This document shows, one piece after another, positions 32,635-40,997 of a DNA stretch of 41,136 nucleotides. The DNA lies in contig RFNZ01000001.1 in the NCBI GenBank assembly GCA_009926935.1, positions 256,556 to 297,691 of the forward strand, read 5' to 3'. Position numbers and translations under genes: made by a program. The notes beneath the pieces were generated by a model, which worked only from the letters and a program-made list of their open reading frames with translations, was not told the DNA's origin and did not search any database. How positions within the stretch are numbered: position 1 is the stretch's first letter; every line of letters begins with the position of its first letter. Source of the DNA: Pseudomonadota bacterium (GTDB lineage: Bacteria > Pseudomonadota > Alphaproteobacteria > Micavibrionales > UBA1664).

Positions 32635-34349
32635 TTAAGAGCCGTTTGCGTCACGCTTGAACCGCCAACCCGGATTGTCCTGACGAGACCTGATGTTTGC
32701 GGCAGTACGTGATCACAGAAGAAACGGGCGAGCATTATTTTACGCCTCAAGAAATCGGGTGAAAAATCAGCGGTGTACCCTTCGCTCAGAAGCGTGTGGG
32801 CGCGTAAGGCCGCTTTGGCCAGTGCCACACCTGCCATGACGTGACCCGCGAGCGTAATGTACGCATGGCTGACGGCGCTCGCTTCATCGGGTTCGTTTTT
32901 GCCCAGTGCCAGTATCGATCCGGTTCCGCCTTTTAGAGAATCCACAACTCTTATGATCGTTTCACAGATCATCGAAAGATCGCCATCCTGCGAGGTTTCA
33001 AGCCCTTGCAGCAAAGGCGCAAGGCCGTTTATCCATGACTGGATCACGGCGCCGTCATCTTTCAGGATTTTTCGGAATACAAGGTCAGCGGCCTGAATAC
33101 CGTTGGTGCCCTCGTAAATCGGCAGAATGCGCGCATCGCGGTAAAACTGCGCCGCGCCCGTTTCCTCGATAAAGCCCATGCCCCCATGGACCTGTACGCC
33201 AAGCGAGGCGACATCGACTGACCTATCCGTGCACCAGCCTTTAATGATCGGGGTCATGAATTCCACAAGAGGTTTGTTGCCGCTGTCCATGGCAAAAGCA
33301 GCCTCGTAAGCCATCATTCGGCCAGCCTGCGTGAATGCCTGCATGGTCAGGAGCATGCGTTTGACATCTGCATGCTCGATAATGGGTTTGCCGCCCTGCA
33401 CGCGGTCTGCTGCATAGGTCATTGCTTTTTGTGTCGCGCGTTCCGATATGGCCACACCTTGAAGCCCGACCGAGAGCCTTGCGTTGTTCATCATGGTGAA
33501 CATGTATTTTATGCCCTCGTGCTCACGGCCTACGAGGTAGCCAACTGCACCGCCGTTATCACCGTACTGCATGGTACAGGTAGGGCTCGCATGGATGCCA
33601 AGCTTGTGTTCGATCGAGACGCATTTCACATCGTTGCGCGTACCGTCCTCCAGCACTTTGGGAACAATAAAGAGCGATATGCCTTTAACCCCTGCCGGTG
33701 CATCCGGCAGGCGCGCAAGAACAAGATGGATGATGTTTTCAGTGAGATCGTGTTCACCGTAAGTGATGTAAATTTTCTGGCCGAAAATCTTATATGTGCC
33801 GTCACTGTTACGCTCGGCCCTCGCACTGATCGCCGCAAGGTCTGAGCCTGCCTGAGGCTCCGTCAGATTCATGGTGCCGGTCCACTCACCGCTTACCAGT
33901 TTATGGAGATAGAGTTCTTTTTGATCGGGGCTGCCGTGATGGGCAATCGCCTCGACCGCCCCCTGATTGAGGAGAGGGCATAAGCCAAAGGCCATGTTGG
34001 CCGACTGCCACATCTCCTGTACCGGAAAGGCTACGACCCAGGGCAGGCCCTGCCCGCCCCACTCCGTGCCAAAGGGTACGCCGTTCCAACCGCCTTGGGT
34101 GTAGGCGGCGTATGCATCTTTCCAGCCTTTGGGGGTTGTGACTTTGCCATCGGCCCAAGTGCAGCCTGCTTTGTCACCCGCATGGTTGAGCGGACCCAGA
34201 ACCCCTTCCGCGATATTTCCGGCCTCGGTTAAAATGGGCTCCAGCAATTCCGGCAGGCCTTCGCCTTCCTTGAGAGTTTTCAGTGCCTCATCGCCAATCA
34301 CGTGACGCAGGATGAAGAGCATCTCCCAGACGGGTGCGGTGTAAGTCAT
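32631..34349 (-). CDS. Acyl-CoA dehydrogenase (DmdC-like family)
   Basis: A flavoenzyme of 572 residues with an N-terminal domain beginning MTYTAPVWEMLFILRHV, the middle acyl-CoA dehydrogenase domain (TGTMNLTEPQAGSDLA, FGQKIYITYGEHDL), the C-terminal helical domain with the catalytic glutamate in ILPIYEGTNGIQ, and the extra C-terminal region of this long subfamily. Related proteins include 3-methylmercaptopropionyl-CoA dehydrogenase (DmdC), but the substrate cannot be inferred. ATG 34349 is preferred to TTG 34358. It overlaps rnr by four bases, an unusual partner for a metabolic gene. Confidence 0.9.
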   Translation of the reverse strand: MTYTAPVWEMLFILRHVIGDEALKTLKEGEGLPELLEPILTEAGNIAEGVLGPLNHAGDKAGCTWADGKVTTPKGWKDAYAAYTQGGWNGVPFGTEWGGQGLPWVVAFPVQEMWQSANMAFGLCPLLNQGAVEAIAHHGSPDQKELYLHKLVSGEWTGTMNLTEPQAGSDLAAISARAERNSDGTYKIFGQKIYITYGEHDLTENIIHLVLARLPDAPAGVKGISLFIVPKVLEDGTRNDVKCVSIEHKLGIHASPTCTMQYGDNGGAVGYLVGREHEGIKYMFTMMNNARLSVGLQGVAISERATQKAMTYAADRVQGGKPIIEHADVKRMLLTMQAFTQAGRMMAYEAAFAMDSGNKPLVEFMTPIIKGWCTDRSVDVASLGVQVHGGMGFIEETGAAQFYRDARILPIYEGTNGIQAADLVFRKILKDDGAVIQSWINGLAPLLQGLETSQDGDLSMICETIIRVVDSLKGGTGSILALGKNEPDEASAVSHAYITLAGHVMAGVALAKAALRAHTLLSEGYTADFSPDFLRRKIMLARFFCDHVLPQTSGLVRTIRVGGSSVTQTALK

Positions 34350-34417
34350 GTCAGGCAACCCCTTTGATTCCCTTTTATTTTACCGATTGGCATGGGGATT
34401 GCACTTACATTCGTCCC

Positions 34418-35326
34418 ATGATGCATAGTTTAGGCAGTTTACAGATTTCCAAAGCCCGGTCCGGCGGGGCCGCGCATGGGGTTATGGGCGCCATCCAGCA
34501 GGCCAGCGCCCAGACAGGCGTCGATTTCGGCTACCTGATGCGCCAGGCTGATCTTGAGAGCAGCATGAATCCCAACGCCAAGGCCAAAACCAGCAGTGCC
34601 ACAGGGCTTTACCAGTTTATCGAGCAAACGTGGCTGCGCATGATGAAAACCCACGGTGCCGAGCACGGGTTTGAACGTTTTGCCAGCGCCATCCAGCAGC
34701 GCGGCGACGGCACTTTTACCGTTGCAGGACGCGGGCTCAAGAACCAGATTCTGGCCCTGAGGCGCGACCCCAAGGCGGCGTCGCTCATGGCGGCAGAACT
34801 TGCCACCGAAAACCACAAGCACCTTCAAGACAAGGTTGGCGGTAATTTAAGCGGTACGGATCTGTACCTTGCCCATTTTCTGGGAGCGCAGGGCGCCTCT
34901 CATTTTCTAAACTCCATGAAGAAAAATCCATGGGCCCCTGCTGCCAGCTTTTTTCCTGAGGCTGCCCGCGCCAATCGCGGTGTTTTCTATGAAAACGGCA
35001 AGCCTCTTTCGCTACAGGCCGTTTACAACCGTTTTGATGCCAAGTTTGATAGCGATGAAACGCCGGTAACCGCGACAGCCAGCGCCAAAACACAGGAAGC
35101 AGCAGATGTAGCCGAAGTTATTCTGCCTAAGGCCCGGGATTGGTCGAACCCTTTTTACGAGGCATCGCATACGCGCCGCATGATCGAAGCCTTTGCGCCC
35201 GTAGCCCCCACAGCGCAGGATAATGGCCGCATTGGCGGTTTTTTAAGCTCGCCCGTCGATGTCATGATGATCGCCCAGAAGTCACTGCGCTTTGATCACG
35301 AAGACAACAGCCGCTATAACTCCTAA
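34418..35326 (+). CDS. Lytic transglycosylase-like protein (SLT domain)
   Basis: A 302-residue protein with a lysozyme-like SLT domain. The active-site glutamate E47 is in QADLESSMNPNA, followed by KTSSATGLYQFIEQTW, the SLT motif. The N-terminus has no convincing signal peptide, which is unusual for a peptidoglycan-cleaving enzyme; the start may be ATG 34418 or 34421. The C-terminal region (about 200-302) has no known domain. It diverges from the acyl-CoA dehydrogenase gene with a 68-base gap. It cleaves glycan strands if exported, possibly with the help of another system. Confidence 0.86.
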   Translation: MMHSLGSLQISKARSGGAAHGVMGAIQQASAQTGVDFGYLMRQADLESSMNPNAKAKTSSATGLYQFIEQTWLRMMKTHGAEHGFERFASAIQQRGDGTFTVAGRGLKNQILALRRDPKAASLMAAELATENHKHLQDKVGGNLSGTDLYLAHFLGAQGASHFLNSMKKNPWAPAASFFPEAARANRGVFYENGKPLSLQAVYNRFDAKFDSDETPVTATASAKTQEAADVAEVILPKARDWSNPFYEASHTRRMIEAFAPVAPTAQDNGRIGGFLSSPVDVMMIAQKSLRFDHEDNSRYNS

Positions 35327-35580
35327 GATTTATTCAGCCAGTATTTAAATATACTTCTATGTATAGTTTAAATATGGCGCTCCACATCCGCAACAATATA
35401 AGTATTATTTTTATTTATGTATGAATACTTAAATATAAAATCTATTTATTATTTATATTGATTTTATCTATAAATCTTTGTTTTTTATCAATTATCAATG
35501 TTAACTAATATTTAATTCTTTTGTTTTAAATATGATGGTGACAACACAGTGTACGTATAACCATAACAAAGGAGGAAGCC
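35327..35580. promoter_or_regulatory. Very AT-rich leader with an imperfect hairpin
   Basis: A 254-base gene-free gap. From 35401 to 35520 only 14 of 120 bases are G or C (about 12%). An imperfect AT hairpin with a 13-bp stem and one bulge spans 35342-35374 (loop TTCTAT), and a short tandem repeat TATCAAT-TATCAAT lies near 35487-35500. A full AAAGGAGG ribosome-binding site (35568-35575) ends the region before the GTG start at 35581. It is probably a strong or silencer-bound promoter; no specific function is shown. Confidence 0.55.
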
Positions 35581-35910
35581 GTGTTTGTCACCCTAAACTC
35601 CCCACACACAAGCAGAAAACCGGCGCTTGCGCCGTTGGTCCGACGTGCGCGGGAGCTGGCCGGAAGCCCTGTTTTTCGTAAGGCTGAACGCCGAAAAACC
35701 GAACGCCACGACAGCGAGAGGACCGAAGCCGGTAAGGCTGAAACCGATCGCTTTCTGAAGCTTCGGCAAGAGTGGAAAGAGGCGGAGGCCAAGCGCATCC
35801 GTGAAGAAGAGGCATCGGCCAATGATTTCTGGCTGACGATGATCATCATCGCCTACTTCACAACGATGTTCCGCCAAAATCCCCAGTTCCAGCCGGATGT
35901 ATGCTTCTAA
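35581..35910 (+). CDS. Hypothetical protein with charged middle and C-terminal hydrophobic segment
   Basis: A 109-residue protein of unknown family. Residues 25-78 are strongly charged and helical (rich in Arg, Lys, Glu), and a hydrophobic segment (about 82-97, DFWLTMIIIAYFTTMF) could be a membrane anchor. The GTG start is supported by a near-perfect AAAGGAGG five bases upstream. The leader is about 12% GC. A terminator follows at 35934. Expression from a strong start is therefore likely, but no function can be given. Confidence 0.65.
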   Translation: MFVTLNSPHTSRKPALAPLVRRARELAGSPVFRKAERRKTERHDSERTEAGKAETDRFLKLRQEWKEAEAKRIREEEASANDFWLTMIIIAYFTTMFRQNPQFQPDVCF

Positions 35911-35933
35911 ACGGCTTGGATAGAAAGATGTAA

Positions 35934-35957
35934 AAACGGGCCTTTGATGGCCCGTTT
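35934..35957. terminator. Intrinsic terminator between convergent genes
   Basis: A 9-bp stem with arms 35934-35942 and 35949-35957 and a 6-base loop. It carries A- and T-rich flanks, so it could serve both the plus-strand gene ending at 35910 and the minus-strand rlmE ending at 35962. Confidence 0.88.
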
Positions 35958-35961
35958 GTTG

Positions 35962-36621
35962 TTAGCCCTTGAAACCTTGCGCCACCAGATACACTTCCGA
36001 TGACTCCTGACGGCTGGCAGGGGGTTTGACGTGCTTGATGGTTGCAAAGCGCGGTTTGATAAGGCTTAACAATTCGTCCTGCGTGCCCCCCTGAAAAACC
36101 TTGGCCACAAAAGCGCCGCCCGGTTTCAAAACCTCTTCCGCAAAATCCCATGCCATTTCAACAAGGGCTACCATGCGCAGGTGGTCCGTGCGTTTGTGGC
36201 CCGTCGTATTGGGAGAAAGGTCGGACAGCACGACATCGGCCATGCCGCCCATCATCTCCTTCAGTTTTGTGGGAGCTTCGTTGTCGGTAAAATCCATCTG
36301 GATGAAATCGACGCCATCAAGCGGGTCCATAGGCAGAATATCAATCGCCGTTATCTTGGCGACTTTCTTTTGCCCCAGATACTGCGACCATCCGCCGGGA
36401 GCCGAGCCAAGATCAACCACACGCATGCCGGGCTTGATGAGCCTTAACTTATCATCCATCTGCATGATTTTGAAAGCAGCGCGCGAACGCAGGCCCAGCT
36501 TGTTGGCCTCATGCACGTATGGGTCATTGATATGGCGCTCAAGCCACTTCGTAGAGGAGGTTTTAAGCTTCTTCCCGCTTTTGACACGCTGCGTACGCTC
36601 GCGGCCGGAAGGACGACGCAT
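35962..36621 (-). CDS. rlmE: 23S rRNA 2'-O-methyltransferase RlmE (FtsJ)
   Basis: This enzyme of 219 residues methylates U2552 of 23S rRNA. The S-adenosylmethionine motif is VVDLGSAPGGWSQYL. The catalytic K-D-K-E tetrad lies in RAAFKIMQ, SDLSPNTTG, AKVFQGG and SSEVYLVA. A basic N-terminus (RERTQRVKSGKK) precedes the domain. ATG 36621 is five bases after the nusG stop, so the genes are transcribed together. In most bacteria rplK would follow nusG here. Confidence 0.95.
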   Translation of the reverse strand: MRRPSGRERTQRVKSGKKLKTSSTKWLERHINDPYVHEANKLGLRSRAAFKIMQMDDKLRLIKPGMRVVDLGSAPGGWSQYLGQKKVAKITAIDILPMDPLDGVDFIQMDFTDNEAPTKLKEMMGGMADVVLSDLSPNTTGHKRTDHLRMVALVEMAWDFAEEVLKPGGAFVAKVFQGGTQDELLSLIKPRFATIKHVKPPASRQESSEVYLVAQGFKG

Positions 36622-36626
36622 AACGC

Positions 36627-37187
36627 CTAAACCACTTTTTCGACTTGGCCGAATTCAAGATCAACCGGCGTTGCACGACCGAAGATCGTGACCGAAATTT
36701 TAAGACGGCCCTTTTCTTCATCGACTTCATCCACCACGCCAACCATGGAGGCGAATGCGCCTTCGTTGATACGGACCTCTTCGCCCACATCGAATGTGAT
36801 CGTGCGGCGGGCCGGGCCACCGGCAGGTGCCGTCAGCTGCTGCATCAGGCGTACGGCCTCGGACTCGGAGATTGCCTGAGGCTTGTTGCCCGAACCCAAA
36901 AAGCCCGTGACTTTTGGCGTGTTTTTGATGAGGTGCCAGGCGTCATCCGACATGTCCATCTTGATCATGACATAGCCGGGGTAGACGTTACGCTCAACGG
37001 CTACGCGCTTGCCGCGCTTGACTTCCGTGATCTCTTCCTTCGGGACGAGGATTTCGTGGATCGCGGATTCCAGACCCTGCTTTTTCGCTTTTTCACGAAT
37101 ATCGGCAGCAACTTTCTGCTCGAAACCGGAATAAACATGCAGGACGTACCAGCGGGGGGATGTCTGTGTTGCGGTTGCTGTGGACAT
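36627..37187 (-). CDS. nusG: Transcription antitermination protein NusG
   Basis: NusG, 186 residues, binds RNA polymerase and couples it with ribosomes or Rho. The N-terminal NGN domain begins RWYVLHVYSGFEQKV, and the KOW domain follows with FDVGEEVRINEGAFASMVG. Length is normal. It is 12 bases after secE on the minus strand, the conserved secE-nusG order. A tandem AP-rich linker separates the domains. Confidence 0.97.
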   Translation of the reverse strand: MSTATATQTSPRWYVLHVYSGFEQKVAADIREKAKKQGLESAIHEILVPKEEITEVKRGKRVAVERNVYPGYVMIKMDMSDDAWHLIKNTPKVTGFLGSGNKPQAISESEAVRLMQQLTAPAGGPARRTITFDVGEEVRINEGAFASMVGVVDEVDEEKGRLKISVTIFGRATPVDLEFGQVEKVV

Positions 37188-37199
37188 GGCGGGGGCTCC

Positions 37200-37409
37200 T
37201 TAACCCAAAATCAGTTGAATGAGAAATGCGATAATCTGGTCTGTAAAAAATAAAAAGACGGAGCAGACAAACACCATCACGAAAACCATGATGGTGGATA
37301 TCGTCGTTTCCTTGCGTGTTGGCCATGTGACCCGCGCCATTTCCTGACGCACCTGACGCAAGAACGAGAGAGGGCCGGTTTTTGGGGAAGTGCCTGCTTC
37401 TGTCGTCAT
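37200..37409 (-). CDS. secE: Protein translocase subunit SecE
   Basis: A 69-residue inner-membrane subunit of the Sec translocon with a single transmembrane helix (about 41-63, MVFVMVFVCSVFLFFTDQIIAF) after the conserved amphipathic segment RQEMARVTWPTRKET. The short form with one helix is typical of alphaproteobacteria. It lies directly before nusG, its usual partner. The 167-base gap upstream includes a possible -10 TATAAA (37501-37506 on the minus strand). Confidence 0.96.
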   Translation of the reverse strand: MTTEAGTSPKTGPLSFLRQVRQEMARVTWPTRKETTISTIMVFVMVFVCSVFLFFTDQIIAFLIQLILG

Positions 37410-37576
37410 TTCAAAACCTCGTTTACATTCGCTTTTTTCCGACCAGAGGTTCGCATCGCCTGTGGCGCTTTTGGGAACCGATTGTCGGGGGAATGCGGAC
37501 TTTATAAGGCCATCCCTGCCAAAAATCCAGTGATTTTTTTTGAACCTGCGCCAGACTGGGCCAGCCGCATCGTTTT

Positions 37577-38284
37577 CTAGTAACTATGCTCGGCTTTAAG
37601 GCCGAAAAGCCCCACGGTTAGGTCCTCCGGTTTGGCCTCTGGATCATAGTCAACATAAAACAGGGGTCTGTAGGATTTTACAAAGAGGCTGTCGTCGTGG
37701 ACGACGGAGCTTAATTTGTTATCAAGGATGTACGTGGCGTTTTTTGTTTCTACGGCCAGTACCGCGTGATGTTCACGGGCGCTGTCGTCACGCAGAACAA
37801 CGATTTTCATGTGCCTGAAACCAAGGGCATAAAGGGCGGCTGCTTTGACAATTACGAAATCCTCGCAGTCACCGCCTTTGTCCTTCAGGAATGTCGCGAC
37901 ATCTTTCCAGTTGTCCGTGCCGATAGGTTCGTACTGGTAAGTCCACTCAGGGGTTTTGCGGTTGTAGCGGAATTGCCCTACAGCGAAGTAATCCTGCACG
38001 GCTATCAGTTTTTCAAGCGTATTGTCGGCGCCTACACCCATAGTATCCTGCACGCCTGTCAGCCACTCCACCACGGTCTCCCCGGCGCAGGCTTTGTTGA
38101 GAAGGCATGGCTCCAGACCTTGTGCGTGCATACGGTCCAGCATTGTGGCAAAGCGTTTTGGCCCTTCATCCATCCTCACGGGTATGGGCACGCTGCCCAA
38201 GACCGTCTTGGTCTCGGAGGCAAAAACCGCGGCATTGTTCAGCACAGCCGCCAGAAGCAGAATGTAAAACAGGATTTTGGTCAT
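37577..38284 (-). CDS. Bacterial transglutaminase-like cysteine protease (BTLCP family)
   Basis: A 235-residue exported protein with a signal peptide (residues 1-22). The catalytic triad of the BTLCP family is visible: Cys140 in GGDCEDF, His173 in EHHAVLAV and Asp188 in YILDN. Relatives include LapG, which cleaves surface adhesins in the periplasm. It lies in the gap between secE and tRNA-Trp, a place with no genes in the classic order. No adhesin or c-di-GMP receptor gene is nearby. Confidence 0.87.
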   Translation of the reverse strand: MTKILFYILLLAAVLNNAAVFASETKTVLGSVPIPVRMDEGPKRFATMLDRMHAQGLEPCLLNKACAGETVVEWLTGVQDTMGVGADNTLEKLIAVQDYFAVGQFRYNRKTPEWTYQYEPIGTDNWKDVATFLKDKGGDCEDFVIVKAAALYALGFRHMKIVVLRDDSAREHHAVLAVETKNATYILDNKLSSVVHDDSLFVKSYRPLFYVDYDPEAKPEDLTVGLFGLKAEHSY

Positions 38285-38367
38285 CGGGGCCGACTATAGC
38301 GGCCTGATTCTGAAAATGCATCTTTTATGGGAAAATGGCAGGGGTGATCGTCAGACGGACATTCTTT

Positions 38368-38964
38368 TCACGCCACAATCATTGTGCGGAAAGTCAGGGA
38401 GAGACGGCGGTGGCGCTCAATTTTTAAACCGTTAACCACATCGGATTTACGTGCCGGAATGGCGTGCATCCATTCATAACGAGCTGGGCCAGATAAAATA
38501 ACCAAGCTGCCTTCTTCCAGATAAATTTCTTCTTTTTGATTTTTCTGCAGATTTTGAAACTGCATCATAGCGCCAGACCCAAGTGACAAAGATGCGATCG
38601 TTTCTCCAAAACACGGGATACAGTCCACATGGGCGGATATACCCTGCCCCGGCTCGTATTCATTCACAATAACCTGATCCGGTACCGTGTTAAAAAAACC
38701 TTTCTGATATAGCCGCCGCGCTATTGGCTCTATCCACTTTGGTAATGCGCCAATATAGGCATCTCTCGAAACCGTCCGTGCTTTGTAATCGTATTTATAC
38801 CCGTAGTGCTGTACGCGACGTTTTAGATCATTTATCCACGAACCTTGATTGATTTTCTCTATAAGATGGATTTGCTCTTCAGCCGTTACAAAATTCGACG
38901 CATAAGACAACCCGCTTATCGTGAGGATACTTTCTTCTTCCAGTTTGAATAGCAGATTTGTCAT
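38368..38964 (-). CDS. AlkB-type 2-oxoglutarate/Fe(II) dioxygenase
   Basis: A 198-residue protein of the AlkB superfamily, which removes alkyl groups from nucleic acid bases. The iron ligands are His112 and Asp114 in AHVDC and His167 in WMHAIP. The 2-oxoglutarate-binding arginine pair is R187 and R193 in RRLSLTFR. The NEYEPGQGI segment precedes the HxD motif. AT-rich relative to neighbours. It may act on DNA, RNA or protein; the closest resemblance by eye is to the bacterial proteins related to ALKBH8, but this is not verified. Confidence 0.88.
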   Translation of the reverse strand: MTNLLFKLEEESILTISGLSYASNFVTAEEQIHLIEKINQGSWINDLKRRVQHYGYKYDYKARTVSRDAYIGALPKWIEPIARRLYQKGFFNTVPDQVIVNEYEPGQGISAHVDCIPCFGETIASLSLGSGAMMQFQNLQKNQKEEIYLEEGSLVILSGPARYEWMHAIPARKSDVVNGLKIERHRRLSLTFRTMIVA

Positions 38965-39017
38965 TTCAGCTTGAATAGATTTGGATCTAATGGAAAGTAG
39001 AATTAAACAAGTTTTGT

Positions 39018-39512
39018 TTATTTAACTGCTTCAGCTATAAACCCTTCCAGTCTTTCTTTCCTAATCTCTTTAATCAAAACATCAATATCGTTACTTATTT
39101 TATTAATCTCATCTTTGGTGGGTATTGGTGTGGCGGAATGGTCTGAGGATATAAGAACAAGGCCAACATCTAGGTCATTACACCACAAACTGTGAATAAA
39201 TTCATTTCTGCTTTCGCTTAGCTTTCTTGCTCGCTCCAAGAAGCTTTGAATCTTAATTAGATCACTTCCTTCACCGAACCTTTTACGCGCTAACTTTTTA
39301 ACTCTTTCTCTTGTTTCAGATACACCTTGAAAACTCGTTGCTTCTATAACCGTCTTTAAATCTACCCCGCTCAATGTTTTAATCATCATCCTTAATTCAT
39401 ATTCTAACCACCCATGTACAATCGTTAACGCACCAAAGGCAGCTAATAAATTTTGATCATCTGGTAAGGCAGGATAAATGAAACACTGAGAGGGTGCTTC
39501 AGTGTTCGTCAT
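39018..39512 (-). CDS. Putative HEPN-like protein with an RNxxxH motif
   Basis: A 164-residue helical protein. Residues 102-107 are RNEFIH, matching the Rx4-6H motif of HEPN RNases found in toxin and abortive-infection systems, and the context SESRNEFIHSLW fits this. The sequence is AT-rich and unlike the flanking translation genes. ATG 39512 has GAGG upstream. It sits directly after tRNA-Trp with the AlkB gene next. Nuclease or defence activity is inference from a short motif; no antitoxin partner of known type is adjacent. Confidence 0.58.
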   Translation of the reverse strand: MTNTEAPSQCFIYPALPDDQNLLAAFGALTIVHGWLEYELRMMIKTLSGVDLKTVIEATSFQGVSETRERVKKLARKRFGEGSDLIKIQSFLERARKLSESRNEFIHSLWCNDLDVGLVLISSDHSATPIPTKDEINKISNDIDVLIKEIRKERLEGFIAEAVK

Positions 39513-39537
39513 TTTGCGCCTCAAGGATTTTTTAAAA

Positions 39538-39613
39538 TGGCAGGGGCAGTAGGGATCGAACCCACGACCTACGGTTTTGGAGACCGTCGCTCTACCAGCT
39601 GAGCTATACCCCT
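39538..39613 (-). tRNA. tRNA-Trp (CCA anticodon)
   Basis: A 76-base cloverleaf with encoded CCA. The acceptor stem is AGGGGTA paired with TGCCCCT, the D arm GCTC...GAGC, the anticodon stem ACGGT with loop CTCCAAA (anticodon CCA), and the T arm GTGGG-TTCGATC-CCTAC. It lies between tuf and secE as in many bacteria, though separated from both by extra genes. A -10-like TATAAC is upstream (39633-39628). Confidence 0.95.
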
Positions 39614-39666
39614 ATTCGGTGGCCCTTGTTATAGGGTTTCTGCCAAAAAATTCCAGCAGAAAAATC

Positions 39667-40704
39667 TCAGGCAGCTAAATTGAGGCGGTACCGGCTCAGC
39701 TCGGGGTCGACCGCGAAGGCGGGCTGGCTATGAATGCGCCTTAGAGCCGCTTTACGTTCGGCCTTGCCGAGAGAAGCCAGGACTTCATGAAACGCGGCCA
39801 TTTCAGGCCATGATTTCGAGTGCGTTACGGGTACGACCTTACAGTCTTTGTAGCCGTTTTCCTGAAGCCAGCCGTTTGAGAATATGAGGAACCTGGCCAG
39901 ATGCTCTTCGAGGAACTGCGAGGTCATCTCCTTCAGTTCGTCATGATCGAGACCCGCGAATTTTGGGTGCTTTTTGATATCTACAGGCTGGCCGCGCATG
40001 TAGGCATCGTAGAGGAATACCTTCTTTACTTCGCCTTCAAATTCCGTGATGTCGCGTACGTGCCCCGCGCGCGAACGGCTGACGCCTATATCCTTTGCGC
40101 GTTCATAAAGGAAAACATACTCGCCGCCCTGCCATTCGTAATAGATAGGCACCGTGATTTTGTCACGCCATGATTGGGTCTGTACGGCTGCGATGCGTTT
40201 TTTGCCCCCGTTAAAGCGTTCGCTCAGCATGTCGCCGTAGTAGCCCGGTATCTCATGGAAACCGACCTCGCCCGGCAAATCCTGCTCGATCTGAATTTCA
40301 GCACGGCGCAGAACATTTGTTTTTCTGTCGCCCTCGCAAGCGACCTTGATCATGGTCTTGAAGCCTTCCTGACGGATCTCGACCAGCGGGTCATGACCTT
40401 CGGCTACGGTCTGGAAGTGACGCACGCGGAAGGGTTTTGTCTCGGCGTGCAGTGGTGTTTTCAGCACGGTTCCGTTGGCGCGGGTAATTGTATGGATGTC
40501 GAAGCTTTGCTGCCACTCGCGGGTTTTCAGTGCGGCATAGGCCTCCCACAGGGCTTCTAAAATTTGCGGTTCCTGACCACGGCTTTTACCGCTGGCGATC
40601 ATGACCGTCTTGATCTCGAATTCTTCGTTGAAGGTAATTTCGACATCACCCACGACCGAACACTCGAATTTATGTCTGGCAAAGCCCTTGTCTCTTTTTG
40701 GCAT
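39667..40704 (-). CDS. Conserved-looking hypothetical protein of 345 residues
   Basis: A 345-residue cytoplasmic protein with no family I recognise and no signal peptide or membrane helix. It starts MPKRDKGFARHKFEC and is rich in charged residues. Some features are visible: a GGEYVFLYERAKDIG segment, HVRDITEFEGEVKKVFLYDAYMRGQ, and a C-terminal helical part with LASLGKAERKAALRRIH. Codon use matches the neighbours. It is located between tuf and tRNA-Trp. No function is proposed. Confidence 0.72.
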   Translation of the reverse strand: MPKRDKGFARHKFECSVVGDVEITFNEEFEIKTVMIASGKSRGQEPQILEALWEAYAALKTREWQQSFDIHTITRANGTVLKTPLHAETKPFRVRHFQTVAEGHDPLVEIRQEGFKTMIKVACEGDRKTNVLRRAEIQIEQDLPGEVGFHEIPGYYGDMLSERFNGGKKRIAAVQTQSWRDKITVPIYYEWQGGEYVFLYERAKDIGVSRSRAGHVRDITEFEGEVKKVFLYDAYMRGQPVDIKKHPKFAGLDHDELKEMTSQFLEEHLARFLIFSNGWLQENGYKDCKVVPVTHSKSWPEMAAFHEVLASLGKAERKAALRRIHSQPAFAVDPELSRYRLNLAA

Positions 40705-40780
40705 CTAAACACCCTGTCTTTATCTTTTTTTGGGTTTTATATGCTGCATAGCAAGAGACGGCAAGTTTTTTATAGATAAG

Positions 40781-40804
40781 AAACGGGCCCCGAAGGGCCC
40801 GTTT
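40781..40804. terminator. Intrinsic terminator after tuf-small protein
   Basis: A 10-bp perfect stem with a four-base loop (TTCG on the minus strand), arms 40781-40790 and 40795-40804. It is placed 28 bases after the stop of the small membrane protein on the minus strand, and would terminate tuf transcription. The T-run is better on the plus strand. Confidence 0.85.
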
Positions 40805-40831
40805 TTATAGTCTTGTTTGTCTTAACCTGGG

Positions 40832-40987
40832 TCAATTTGGCTCGAGCGTGCTTGCACGACGAGTACGACGGCCTGTTACAAGAGAAGCCGCAGAAGATGC
40901 CAGTGCAAAACCGCCTGCTACCACCAATACAAAGAGCTGTTTCAAAAAGCCCTCTTCTTTTTCGTGATCGACGTTGACGTCCGGCAT
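40832..40987 (-). CDS. Small membrane protein downstream of tuf
   Basis: A 51-residue reading frame from ATG 40987-40985 to TGA 40834-40832. Residues 1-13 are acidic (MPDVNVDHEKEEG), residues about 14-35 form one hydrophobic helix, and the C-terminus is basic (GRRTRRAS). The gene starts 10 bases after the tuf stop and ends before a terminator, so it is transcribed with tuf. No family is recognised. The arrangement supports it being real, though this has only sequence support. Confidence 0.6.
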   Translation of the reverse strand: MPDVNVDHEKEEGFLKQLFVLVVAGGFALASSAASLVTGRRTRRASTLEPN

Positions 40988-40997
40988 GACTTATCCC

